Assembly: GCF_000226095.1 (NCBI RefSeq)
Contig: NC_016477.1
Coordinates: 310,001-374,000 of the forward strand
DNA from: Thermothelomyces thermophilus ATCC 42464
Taxonomy: Eukaryota; Ascomycota; Sordariomycetes; Sordariales; Chaetomiaceae
Reading direction: 5' to 3'
Length of the DNA stretch: 64,000 bases
Part shown: one piece after another, positions 13,641 through 25,612 of the stretch
How positions within the stretch are numbered: the stretch's first letter is position 1
How the letters are laid out: every line of letters starts with the position of its first letter
Translations under genes and position numbers: made by a program
Notes under the pieces: model-generated
The model's database searches: none
What the model saw: the letters and a program-made list of their open reading frames with translations, nothing else
What the model was told of the DNA's origin: nothing

Positions 13641-15272
13641 TTTGACCTTCAAGCTATTAATAGAAATATAAGTTAACCTTATTTAAATTTACTTCTATTT
13701 ATTCTTTACTATTTAAACCCCTAATTACCCCTTTTCTATACTACCTTTACCCCTTTTCCTTAAATCCCTAATTCCCTACCTATAATCGCTATTTACCTTA
13801 TTTATAAGCTACCTATTAATCCCTAATTATATTATCTAAATCTGTTAAAATTAGAGAGCTCTTTTTCTATATTATTAGCTAGACATTCTTTAGTTAGCTA
13901 TTAAGGTTAAACTTAGCCTAACCTATAAGTTAAGGGTTAGGATCTTAAGAACTATCTTTAACTATATCTTTCTATAAGCACTTCTTATCACTGTAGTAAT
14001 AGTTTCCATACTATCTATCTAAGATAGGACCTATTGAAATATAGCTATAGAATAGCTATATAGTATAGATAGTAATAGGCTTCCTATTCCTTAAAGGGGT
14101 AACCTTAGTTATTAACCTTTAGTAAGACTATTTATGGGCCTAGTATAGTACTAGATTTCTATATCCCTAATTAGCTCTTCTTCTAACTAGAGGGAGGAAG
14201 TTATTCTTATATATCTTTGAATACCTAGATAAATAAACCGAAAACTTAGGTCTAGTAGGTAATTATAATATAGATCTACTAACTAAATAGACTATTATTA
14301 TTAATTTCTGTAAAAACTGGGTATAACTACTTTACTAGAGCTCCCTTATAGATATAAAAAAATTCTATATAGGTAGGAGCAAGTCTTAGAATTCTAAACA
14401 TTTACTTTAAAGTATTAGGATTAGAGTTTAGCTCCTAATAAATATATAAGACTACTTATATCTTAGGATACTTAATAAAAAAGAATCTATAGTATAAAAG
14501 GAATAGTTTATACTAGTATTATATTAAGGCTACCTTTAAATAATCTAAAGGTATTAGGGGATCTTTTAAGTAAGCTACTCTCACTACCTATATAAACTTA
14601 AGAGATATTAGGAACTAATTATCTTAGGTAGTTATCAAATCTACTAGCTAGTTAGTTATTAAGAGAAGTATAAGCTTAGTATCCTTATTAATTTCTATAT
14701 CTTCCTAGATAGAAGATTTATATCTCTAGCATTTAACTCCTTCAGTAGATATAGTAGTCGAACTTACTTTAATAAGTTTAAAGGGAAAGTAATATAAGAA
14801 GAAGTAATATTAGCTATCTAAGTAAAAGAAGATAATTATATATAAGAGTTAGTTAAAAGGGTAGAAAAGTAAAAAGAAGTTTAAAGAGAAATAAGGGATA
14901 TTTATCCTTTAAACGATTTAATGGTTAAGGTACTAGAACTATTAGATTTCTATTTAAAGAAAGTATACCTAGGCTGGAATAACCTATTATATAATAAATT
15001 ATACTCCTTTATTACTACTAGATAAAATATAAGTCAAGGTTATTCTTTAGAGTTATAATGAGGAATAACCTAGTTATATAGAGGCTAATATAGTTACCTA
15101 TTAGATAATATTAGAACTAGTAAATATAGCCTAGAATAGCCAGATAAAGAAGGTATTTAAGAGGAATTAGAAGGTCTATAAATACCCCTAACTTAACCCT
15201 CTTCTCCTCTCTCTTTTCTATAACTAATAACTATAAACTATAAATTACTAACTTATAAAAACGCTAAACAAA
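13641..15272 (+). other. Spacer between pol and the extra ORF in copy G
   Basis: This 1.6-kb stretch is also present, with few indels, in H (58005-59640), so it belongs to the element. Both strands show frames open to TAR around 14200-15080, and I cannot choose a strand. The last 80 bases are CT-rich followed by TATAAA-like tracts (about 15185-15260), as in fungal core promoters just upstream of a start codon. This fits a separate transcript for the downstream ORF. Confidence 0.5.
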
Positions 15273-17263
15273 ATGTCTTCTCTATCTAATTAGATAGCTA
15301 GGTACCATCAGGTAAGTATTCCATTAAGCAATTCTTTTCTAAATATTAGTAGTCTAGGTTTTAAGCGACTCTATATAAGTCTTCTAATGGCAAATATATA
15401 TAGGGATAACATTAGAGAGTTAGATTAAAGAAGAAGAGAAGGATCGGTTCCTTTCCTTCTGACTAGAGGGCTAAGCTAACCGAGTATAAGACTACCTTTA
15501 CTTCTTTTAGGAGAAGATCCTAAAACCCTAAGGCTTTTTCTTTAGTACCTCTTTATAACTTAGGTTCTAGGGGAAGAAATCGCTAACTATCTAGGGAATA
15601 GTAATACCTAGAAACTCTTTAATAAACTATATATTAGGCCTATTTTTTATCTTAGGGAATTTATAGCTAGAAGGCTAAAGTAGCTTATAAGTCCTAGTCT
15701 TAAGATTAATAAGTAGATTATTAGCTACCTATTTCATTTATATATTAGGCTATATAGTTAAGGGAAGATATACTTTAGCTAATATTAATATAATATTATT
15801 ATAAGCCTATATAATATTAAAAGGCTTATATTAAGAAAGGAGTACTTAAATAGTTATAACCTCTTAAATCTATTTTAGTATATATTAATATTTTATAAGC
15901 TATATATTTATATCTTTTTAGAGGTTATTAGTAATCTAAAGCCTAAGTAGTTAGTACTATCCTTATAAAAATAAAGAGATATGGCTAGAAAACAATTCTA
16001 GGTAATCCTTTACTACTTATGATAATTATACTAGGCTATAGCTATATATAACTAGATAAAGTCTTATCTCTATTATATAGACTCCTATTCTTCTAATACA
16101 TAGAGCCGAAAAGATTTATTTAAGACTTTATAGGATAAGGTCATTCTCTTTAGCTTTCTTTTTCCACTACCCGGAGGTTATATATACTAGCTAATAGTAT
16201 AGATAACGTTAAAGTAAAAGAGCTAGTAGGAATATAGCGTCTAGGTCGCTAAGTTCTATCGCTTCTACTTTTAAAAGATATGACAAGGAGATAAGGTATA
16301 GCTTAAGCTCCCTTAGCAAAAGGGCTATCTATATATAAGGCTAAAAGTGATAGAGGCTAAGAACAAGATATTAACGCTCTAGCTTAGAACGATCTAGATA
16401 GCTTTAGGCTATCTACCTAATAGCTCCCTTTAGCTAGAAAAGCTAAAGAACCCTTAGGGGGATATCTATCCCTATTAACCACTTAGGTAGCCTATAGATA
16501 AGCTACTTTATAGGCTGCCGGTTTCATAACTATAACTATAGCTAGGATAGGCGAAATCGGTTATCTCTATATAGATAGAAGAAGGAGAAGACAACCCCCT
16601 GCCGATAAAAGAGTAATTAGTTATAAAGAAGGATTGTTAAGTTCCTATAGATAATACTATCTAGCGGTTCCTTAGTAAGGTACCTAAGGGACTTAGGCTA
16701 CCTTAGCTACTCTAATAGGCGCTCGAGTATCCCTATAAGCTAAGGATAGCTATCTACTAATATATAATAGAATAGGTAGAAAAGTAACTTATAGCTATAG
16801 AAAGATAAGGAAAACCTTTAGGGTTATAATAATGGTAACTAGTTAAGTAAGTGCCTTTAGCAATATAATAGCTGCCTAGTTAGACTAAGACAAAGCTAAA
16901 TAAGCTAATATAGATATAGGAGACACGCTTAACCTAAGCCGCTAAGAAAGGATAAGCTCGTTAGCATTATTTTAATAATAATCTAACTAAATAGACTTGG
17001 CCCTTACTATTCGAATACTTAGGGCCTAAAGATCTAGAGCTAGTTCCTAAGTACTTACTATAGTTTATAGGTTAGAATATACTAGATACTAAAGTAAAAG
17101 CCTAGTAAAGGTATTAGGTATCTAAGAAATAGCCCTTTCTTAAAGGTAATAATAGAGCTAAATAGGCTAAGTATTATAAGGAATATAAGTAAGGTTTTAG
17201 GTCTAAATTTGCTAATAAGAGCCTTAAGGCAAATTCAAAGGGGAAGTATAGACTAAGGCTAGA
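15273..17263 (+). pseudogene. Extra sense-strand ORF between pol and 3' LTR (copy G)
   Basis: An ATG at 15273 is conserved in H (58004). From it to 17248 both copies are exactly 1,976 nt long, with no net indel, and one frame can be followed for about 658 codons; I noticed one TGA, near 16018-16020. The composition is Leu/Gln-rich in the first two thirds and strongly basic at the end (Lys-rich repeats near 17150-17246). In H the frame runs into the LTR and, with the LTR bases of A, would stop about 16 codons inside it. I do not recognise the family. It occupies the env-like position of a gypsy element, but I see no clear signal peptide or single membrane anchor, so I do not call it Env. Confidence 0.6.
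17249..17263 (+). repeat. Possible stub of the 3' LTR of copy G
   Basis: Fourteen of these 15 bases match the first bases of the LTR, and the preceding purine tract matches the PPT before the H 3' LTR. Similarity stops at 17264. The match is short and RIP DNA is simple in sequence, so chance is possible. Confidence 0.4.
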
Positions 17264-20200
17264 TACTATAGCTTAGTAGCTACAATTAGTATAGCTTAGA
17301 AGGCTATAAAGGTATGACACTATAGTGGTATTCGCGCTATAGGCGGTACTTCTAGACTAATTATTATAGTCTATAGAAGTAGGTAATGAAAGCGTTATAT
17401 GTTCTAAGTGCTAGAGGCACTTAGAGAAGCTATCTAAATATATATTAACCCTAGCTCGTTATCCCTATTAGTAGGTTAGTCAGATCTAACCTATAGATAG
17501 CTAAATGCTATAATAGGTGCTAGGGTTCGAAAGGAAAAATAACAACCCGTTATAACTTAGTAAATATATTAGTCTTTTATCTATTACGACAGTCCTTATA
17601 ATCGTTCCTCTATCCTATAGTTATATCTATCCGCTTATCTGTCAGGCTTTCTTACTACTAGCCGGGCCTAGGTTATCTAGGAATATAGATATTTTAGGAA
17701 TATAGATAGTGCTAATAGGCGCTCTTACTATAGGCATATAAGAGTCCTAGCCCTGGCCTAGGTGTCTCTGGCTAGGGTACGGTTACCGTGGAGCGCGCTA
17801 GCGGCCCTCTTGCGTAAGGGGCTCTCCTACGCTAGCATTTCTAGCCGCGGTCGTTTCTAGCTAGTGGTCGCAGGTAGCAGGTATACGACCGGGCGGGTGA
17901 TTAAGCTAGGAGGGGCGCCGGCCCTTATGGTAGCTAGTGGTAGCTAAGCTATAGGTAGCTACGTTCTAGGAGCCCTCTATGATATAGTGGCTAATACGGT
18001 ATACTTATTAAGTTAGGTAACTATACCTTTAAGCTACTATAGCTTCTTATCTATACCCTTTTTCTAGTTAAAGGTAGCTATATAGCTATTATTTATGGCT
18101 GTTAAAGTCTTCTATAGCTACTTAAGCTCTTCCTTGATCTGGTTAAGGGCCTTAGTAATGTTATTAGTAGCCTTATCCTAGCTCTAAACTATAGTCTAAG
18201 CTAGCCTGAGAAGGTTAGCCTTAGTAGCTAGTTACTAGCGCTTAGCAAAGTCCTTGTCGGCCTTGTTATCTTTAGCTATACCCTAGGTAGTGATAACTTA
18301 TATAGGTATAGGCTATATAACCTAGTGGCTAGGTAGGCTATAATATAGGTAGCTAAGCTTAAATAGGTAGCTGTTAACTAGAGTATCATTATCTCCTTTA
18401 GGTATATAGATATAAGCTATTAACAATTCCTTAGGCTTAGATATATCGGTAGGCACTATACCAATAGTATAGTACGTCCTATATATAGTCTCTAGTTTCT
18501 TCTTAAGACTATATATAGCTAGGTTAGCCCTGAAAGAGTCATTACTAGCCTTTTTATAGTAGCGACAGATCTAGTGATAGGTATAGATAAGTATATCCTT
18601 ATTGCCGCGATACTCCTAGCAAGTACGAGTAAGGTAATTCTTAACGGGCCTAATTGATATACTTATAGATAGGTATAGTAGGCCGGACTTGATAATCCTA
18701 GTGCTGGTAAAGGGGTCGAACTCTATGCCTATAAGGGTGTTTTCTACCTCTTTGAGGCTATCGAAGACAATATAGGCATCGTTAAATCTGGCCTGTGATT
18801 CGGCCTCTTTGTCATTATTAGGGTCCCTCTTACTCCTATAGACAAACCTGCTGGTAGGTGCCCTATACTAAGTATGCCTAGTTAGTGTAATAGGCTAGGG
18901 TATAGGCTTAGGTAGGTAGAGTGTTAGGTCTAGCTATAGTAAGGCCTAGGATGTTAGAGCGATAGTAATAGTATCTATAGTTTTAGTAATGACTAATATA
19001 CCCTTATCATTATAGTGCTTAGTACCCTATTATATAGTTATAGGTAGGCTAGTAAGCGTATATAGGTATATAGTTATATCCTTAGTAGTAGTGTTAGTAG
19101 AGCTAGAGTCTTAGTAGTTCTACTCTAGTTAAGCTATATCTAATTTGTAAGATAGGCGGTTAGTAGGCTCGAGTGTCGGAATTGCCTAGCGTGTAGTTAG
19201 GGGCGTTAGCAGCCTCTTCTTATTTACCATGTCCTATACCTTGGTGATAGCGAACTTGATTAATGATAGTAGGGTTAGCCTATTATCCTGGTCTATTAGC
19301 TCGTTAGGGCTATTAGCGGCTAGTTCTTTATATTTATATACCTTATATAGGTCAATTGACACCTATCTAGTTGTATCGACACGTTAGCTATATATAATCG
19401 TATAGCTGCCTTCCATTTTATATACTATATTACTATTAATAGTATAAAGCTAAAATCCTCCCTATAGGTTTAAGGTTTTATAGTACCTAGTAAAGAACAG
19501 CGCTAGTATAATATAGTATATCTCGGCCTCGGTAGCCTCATATAGGTTAATTGTAACCATAGTACTAGTAATAATACTAAAGAGTATAGCCTTTATCTTG
19601 CTATTAACTCTAATAAAGGCAAATCTGGCCTCTAGGCAGGGGATCTTAGTGGTATTATCCTTATCTATACTATAGAAGGTCTTATAGTTAGCTACGGTTA
19701 TTTACTCTCCCTAGGACTAGTAGCTATTAACGAAGTAGTATATGGCTAGGAGGCAAACTGTGTTATACTTGCTAATGCTGGTATAGACTATATTACTAAC
19801 ATTGCCTAGGACTTAGGCTATAGTACCTATGTCACTGTTATAATACCATTTGACGATAGCGTTATCTAGTAATTACGGGTATAGAGGGCCGAAAGTGTCG
19901 TATATACCGGTTTGATTATTAGTAATGGCTAGAGGAGGTATATGTTATAGGTTACTCTAGGGCATAGTAAGGTCTTTGCCCTTGGAATCGAAGTGTAAGG
20001 TCGTATCCTTATAGCGTACTTAGACTAGGCTACCTATTACTAGGTCATTCTAAACCTCCTCCTTGTTACCTATAGCGGTGGTAATACCTATATTGCTCTT
20101 AAGGAAGGTATTTATATAGTTAAGGACCTCCTAGATGACTCTATTATCCGGGCTGTTATTCTCGCTTATAGGGCCTAAATATACTCCCTGTATAGGTATT

Positions 20201-20445
20201 AGTATACATTATGCCTAGCCGGCTGCTCTAGTACCTATAGCCGATAGTGCCCTCTGCTAATTAATAGGTATAAACGTAATAATGGTAGTGTTGGTTGACT
20301 TTATTACTACTAACTATAGTATAGGTATATCTTACTAGCTAGCTATAGGCTTATTTCCTTAGGCCGAGCTTGTAGCTATAGGGCCTTTAGTGCCTTTAGT
20401 AGCCTGTTTATTGCTTTTCCTAGCCCTACCTCTTAACTTAGCTAT
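17264..20445 (-). pseudogene. Unrecognised ~870+ codon reading frame with coiled-coil, basic C-terminus
   Basis: On the minus strand one frame holds from 20445 to at least 17838. Three landmarks (20196, 18033, 17838) keep phase, and interruptions are TAG/TAA only. The likely start is ATA at 20445 (ancestral ATG, G-to-A). The N-terminus is Lys/Arg-rich; the middle is mixed alpha/beta in composition; a Gln/Leu/Lys coiled coil lies near 18030-18200. A Pro/Ala/Arg-rich basic tail then produces the GC-rich patch at 17745-17960. The frame stays open to the junction with G at 17264. I do not recognise it. A Gag from a second copy of element I, or another capsid-like protein, is possible but unproven. 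Confidence 0.5.
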
Positions 20446-21040
20446 TATAGCTATTATTAGGTGGTTCTAGGTTGATAAAACTTAGCCAAAATTGCTAAAA
20501 CTTGGTAGTTTCTTGTATACGCGATAGAATAAGCAAAAGGAAGCAGGAAAATGAACTCTAAAGCCTCCTTTTGATAGAAATAGCAATATATAGGCTATAG
20601 GAGATAGCTATATAGTAGGAGTTGATAGAAACGGCTAGGTTAAAGGGTCTAGTGGTTAGAAAAGAAGGTAGTTATTAAAGAAGTCATAGAAGAAGTAGAA
20701 GAGGTTTAAAGAGGTGGGAAATAGTAGGAAAACTAGGGTTCCTATAATTTAGGGTAAGGCTTTAAAGATAGGATAAAAAGTGCCTAAACAAGAGGGGTAT
20801 TTAGCCTTACTAACTAGAACAGGTAGGCTATTTAGCCCTATTAATTGAATAGGTAGCTATTTAATAGGTTAGCTAAGCTAGGTATATAGTTTAAAGTAAT
20901 GGTTAAAGCCCTATCTATAACGAGTGGTAGAATTAAAGTAAATATAGTAGGTAAAGGATAGGTTTAAGGGGAGTAGTAATAGACTTTCTAGTGTTAAACT
21001 AGATTCTAGGGTATCCTATTAAAGGTATATACCCTTAGGT
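20446..21040. other. Non-coding spacer between the unknown ORF and element I
   Basis: There is no gene here. It is AT-rich, with CT-rich and TATA-like tracts on the minus strand upstream of the 20445 start. It could contain the 3' LTR of element I, but no second copy of such an LTR is in the window to test this. Confidence 0.45.
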
Positions 21041-24000
21041 GCTATTTGGCCTCTTCCTAGCCAGAAATGACGCCTTAGGCCTTTTGCTTAGGTAGCCTAC
21101 CTCGCTTTTTTCTAGGTAGTGGTTAAATCTGGTGGCGATTCTCGTATTCCTAAATTAATTTGCTAGTAGTAGCTTCGAGTTCGCTTTTCGGAAGCTACTA
21201 GTCGTCCTTTACATCGAATCTAAGCCAACAGATAAGGTATTCTACCTTCGGGCGCTTCTTTCTACGTACCTAATAGTCGATGATCTTCTCAATCTTCTAG
21301 TATTCCTTGCCATCGATTAGAATTAGCTATAATGGAGGAGCGGTCCTTTTAAATAGATCGGGACCTTGTTTAACACGGTAGAGCTAGGCAATAGATACGA
21401 CTAGGTAGACTTTCTAGGATTTGGGAAAATCTAACTTATATATTAGTTTTCCTACCCTCTATTTAATTTTAAACGGTCCTACTTTCTAGGCTGACCACTT
21501 CCTATTAGGTTTACCAGGTAGGTAGTAGCCTTCATATAGATATAGCTAGACGGTGTCTCTAACCTCGAATTTAATAGGTATATATCTTTGGTTATATCGT
21601 AACTTGGCTATAGTTATAGCTCGGTCGATCATTTCGCTAGCTTCGGCCTAGTATTACTTATATAGGATTTTTAAAGCTTCCCGTCTACTAGATTTGGCGG
21701 TCCTCTTGCTAAGGATATCTAGGATTAAGTATAGCTTGAACCTATATACTAGCTTATTTGGTGACCTTCTAATACTAGTAACTAGGGTGTTATTAAGGTA
21801 GTGCTATAGAGTAGGGAGGATCTCGACCTATAAGCGGTTAGAATTAGCTATAAAGTTTATTCTAAGTACGATTTCTATAGTCTGATTTGTCTATTTAGAC
21901 TAGCCGTCGGTCTATAGGTAGTAGGCTATAGAAAACAATAGCTTAGTTCCTAGTAGGAGGAATATTTCCTTCTATAGGTTAGATGTAAACTTAGGGTTAC
22001 GATTACTAATGATCTGGGTAGGTATACCCTAGTTAGTAAATATCTAGGTCCTTAGAAAAATGGTTACCTATTCCTTAGCTATATATATCTAATGGCCTAT
22101 TATAAGTAGCTTCTTCTTACTAAACTTATATATTATAGTATAGAGTATATCTACTAGTATATAGCCTTCGAGTAACTAGAGGGTCCTAATGGTCGGTACT
22201 AGCGGTAAGTCGGTAATAAAGTCTATAGCTACTATATAGTATAGTGTTAGCTAGGTCCGAATTAGCTAGAGTTCCCCTAGTAGTAGATTTTAGTCGGTCA
22301 AGTTTACCTAGTATACCTTATAGTACTATATAAACTTTAAGACTTTCCAAGCCTTCTTATAGAAATAGATAGCTATAAGCTCGTTCATTATTTTGTTTTT
22401 ACCGAAATGGTATATATCATTATAAACAATCTAAAGGATTAGGTTAATATAGCTTTTCGGTAGGCAGAGTCTCTTAGTGCTATCAAAGTCGATATAGGAA
22501 AGTAGCCTGTTCGTTGATTCGAACGGTCCTATAGGCAGTTTTAGCCGTCTATATTTCCTAACCCTATTCTGGTCATTTCTAACCAGGTCCTTCTCGCTTT
22601 CGCGGAGTATATAGTAGATAGGTCTATACTTATAGTCCTTAGGATAGCTAGCGATAATCCTAGCCCTAAACTCGTCACTAAGTACCGGTTTTATAATAGT
22701 TATATCTATTATAAAGATATCCTTATCCTAGTGCTTACTCTAGATATCTCTAAGTTCATTAGCTAGACTGTCCTTAACCTTTAGATCCTCCTATTCCTAT
22801 ATAGGCAGTCTTAATAGTACGTTAGGTACGACATTTAAGGTTCCTAGGATATAGAAGATATTAAGGTTAAATCTAGATAGGTAATTAGCGGCGTTAGCTA
22901 GCTTAAGGTTAGCCTTAGCTAGATCTATCGTAATTAGGGATATATACTTTACAATCCCTTTCGTAAGAGTATAGTTAGTAAGGATATTAACTAGATACCT
23001 ATTTGATTGGACTATCTTTCTAAGCTTCCTAATTACCTAGATAAGTATAGCAATCTCTGCCTTGGTAGATCTATAGCGTTTTTCCACGTTAGTAGTCGCT
23101 TATAATATAAATAGGATAGGCTATACTTTACTTATAGGAATATCCTTACTAGGAAATTTCTCTCTATCCTAGTCGCCTTTAAGTTAGAAGGTAATAACGT
23201 TATAGCTATCATAGTAAGCATCTAACTTTAGGAATAGTAGCTTTTCTAGGCGGTGGTAATAGAGGAACTCCCAGTTATATAGGTACTCCTATAGTAGTCG
23301 GAATAACTCAAGTTCTTCCTTAGTTAGAGTAAATTTAATAGTAGATATAACTACTTTCTAGGTATATTTAGCTTTCCTAGGGTTTAATTTTCCTTCTTTC
23401 TAGGCTGCTACCATTAGTGCTATCTTCTAGGCTTAGAGTGGCCTTGCTTTAGCATTAAACTATAGAATGCCTTTCCTAAGCTATCTAGCTATCCCGAGGT
23501 AGTGCTCTAAGCTATCGAGAGTATCTAGGAACTTTAGCTTTTTAAAGGCGGCGATACGGTTATTGGTTTTAGCAATGCCTTTACCATTTACGATATACCT
23601 AAGGAGTCTTACGGCTAGGTATTCTATAAAGGATTTAGTAACGCTAATATAGATATAGGCCTTGTTAAGGATTTCGTAAATAGTATATAGGTATTCTAGG
23701 TATTCTTCCTCTGTTTTGCTAAAGATGAAAATATCGTTAATATATACTCTAACGAAATGGCGGTATTTAAGGAAACGTCTATCTATATAGCATTATATAA
23801 ATATAGGTATGTTTTTAAAGCCTATAAGCACTATATTAGATTTCTCTAGGCCGTGGTAGCTTATAAGTACTATATAGTTACTATACTCCTTAGTAACTAG
23901 TAACTAGTAGAAGAATCCTAAGGTATCTAGGGCCGTAAAGAACTTGTTACTAACTATAGCGGCTATAATGTCGTCCTAGTCAGGTAAGGGGTAAATATCT

Positions 24001-25163
24001 AGAACTATAATTACGTTTAGTAGTTATAGGTTAACTATACTTCGGCTCTTTTTAACTTCTACTCCTAGCTTCGTAGTAAGCTTCCTCTATACGATAAATA
24101 CCGGGTATATAATAGGGGTTGGTTTATTTATAAAAGTAAATCTGCCAGATACCTAGAGCTAGTTATAATACTTATCTAGAGCCTTATAGTCTTTAAGCTT
24201 TATTAGGTATAGTCTAACTATATAGATTTGCTTTTGCTAACTGTTAACTAGATTGATCTATATCTTCTGGTTTTCTAATATTAGTATAATTCCCTTATCA
24301 TAGTAAAGGTTATATCTATCTAGAAGTTCCTTTACCTTAAGTATAAACTCGGGATTCACGTTAGTAATACTAACGCTATCCTTGCTTTTAATAGCTAGGA
24401 TATCGTTAGGCTTCTTAATACTATAGGATAGGGTATAAAAGTTGACTCTATTCGGCGGCTAAAGATTTTAGCCATTGTCACTAGTATCTTCTTAGTAGTA
24501 TACTTGCTAGGCCTTTTCTAGCTTTTTCTTTAGCTCCTACTCGGTAATTCCTTCCTAGACCTTGGTCTATATATCCTCTATATCACTTGTATTAACCTAG
24601 GCAGTAGTATCCTCCCTATAGTATTCCGAGAGGTAGCTAATCTTGTCTCCTTTCCGGATAACTATAAGGACATTGGTATTATTTCTGACAATAGCTACTA
24701 GGGGTATACACCGATTAACTATAGCATCCTAGACTCCGTCTCGGCTAGTAGTAAAGTAGAAGTACTTGCCCTCTAGGACGTTATTAGGTAGTAGTATAAA
24801 GTAAGTCTCGACTATCTAGGTAAAGTATATAGGAATAATAGTATACTAGATAGTAGTAACCTTCTAAGAGATAGGCTTAGAGTTCTTCTTTATAATGTCC
24901 CTATAGACCTTTATATTCGTTAGCAATCTAAAGGTATAGATATCTTTGATAAAGTTAATCTTAATACTATAAGCCGTTATAAAGTCGGTATCTAGGAGCA
25001 TTTTTAGAGTAAGTTCGTTAATAATATTAGCTATAATATGGATATATCCGTCAATTAGTATTTCCTAGCCTCCCCTAAGATATAAAAGTCAAATTTAACC
25101 TATTTACTAATCCTAGTCTTCGAATTAACTCCCTTAAAGGTATAAGATTTGCCCTTAATCTAT
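21041..25163 (-). mobile_element. Element I: chromodomain gypsy element, 5' end displaced by H
   Basis: This is a different gypsy family from A/G/H and from B to F, running right to left on the minus strand. Its upstream part (gag, 5' LTR) is cut off at 25163, where the 3' LTR of H begins. This suggests H inserted into I, so the missing part should lie beyond the right edge of the window. RIP is weaker here than in G and stops are less dense. No LTR of I can be delimited. Confidence 0.65.
21100..25130 (-). pseudogene. pol: Pol of element I: protease, RT, RNase H, integrase, chromodomain
   Basis: Retropepsin lies at about 24780-25090 (a Leu-Leu-Asp-Thr-Asp motif, ancestral Asp-Thr-Gly). RT is at about 23480-24250; its catalytic box reads Tyr-Ile-Asn-Asp at about 23719-23745 instead of Tyr-Ile-Asp-Asp. 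RNase H is at about 22830-23330. The integrase has its His-His zinc region at 22320-22440 and its core at 21800-22300, then a GPF/Y-type module near 21480. A chromodomain at about 21130-21330 includes a Tyr-Leu-Ile-Arg-Trp-Leu-Gly-Phe-Asp strand. The order is typical of chromoviruses, whose chromodomain steers integration to heterochromatin. Stops are TAG/TAA. Confidence 0.78.
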
Positions 25164-25612
25164 TAAGCTAGTATTAACCCTCCAGGGTACCACTTAGCAC
25201 CTCTAGAACTAAACCTTCATCTAGTTAGATAGAGAGAAGCGTCGGCTCAAAATGTCTAGGGCATCCGAGTATTTACAGTCATAGTAGGTAAGTCCGACCA
25301 TCTAGATAGCAACGACGATAGGGGCGAAGGTAGCGATAACGATATCCCTTTAGACAGATATAGAGGAGTCTACTTATGTAGAAAAAGATACTCTAACTTA
25401 TAAAAGAAAAAAGAACTATATCCCGTTACTCTAATTTATTAGAGTAAACGAGTGTTAAAAGCTATTTATTATCCTTATCTATCTATCTAATACCTTTAGA
25501 TAGGTAACCTTTATTTATATCTATTATATATAATAAAGCTCTATAGAACTAGAAAAACAAAACTATACCTTATATTCTTCTAGTTATATTAAGAACTTCT
25601 AGCCCTAATCTA
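25164..25612 (-). repeat. 3' LTR of copy H (449 bp)
   Basis: It has the same length and mostly transition differences compared with 4562-5010 and 5773-6221. On the minus strand it is preceded by a purine tract (TTTAAAGGAAAAG, 25615-25627), the expected plus-strand primer (PPT), and follows the extra ORF. To its left the DNA is element I, so the boundary at 25163/25164 is an insertion edge. Confidence 0.83.

Larger units (their letters stand above)
5773..17263 (+). mobile_element. Copy G: large Ty3/gypsy element with extra ORF after pol
   Basis: In order: 5' LTR (5773-6221), gag-like region, protease, RT, RNase H, integrase, a 1.6-kb spacer, then an additional sense-strand reading frame (15273 onward). 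Homology to H continues to 17248, followed by only about 15 nt resembling the LTR start. Adding a full 3' LTR, the ancestral element would be about 11.9 kb, long for a fungal gypsy element. The body is nearly free of CpA and TpG, the heaviest RIP in the window. The 3' LTR appears lost at the junction with unrelated DNA at 17264. Confidence 0.8.

Noticed and set aside
13641-15272. Second extra ORF at about 14200-15080 in G
   Set aside because: Frames are open on both strands and no start is conserved between G and H, so I left it as spacer.
25140-25163. H 3' LTR region as the 5' LTR of element I
   Set aside because: The 449-bp LTR belongs to the A/G/H family and follows the H extra ORF and PPT. 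The sequence to its left does not resemble the A or G internal start, so I reads as the target rather than the owner.
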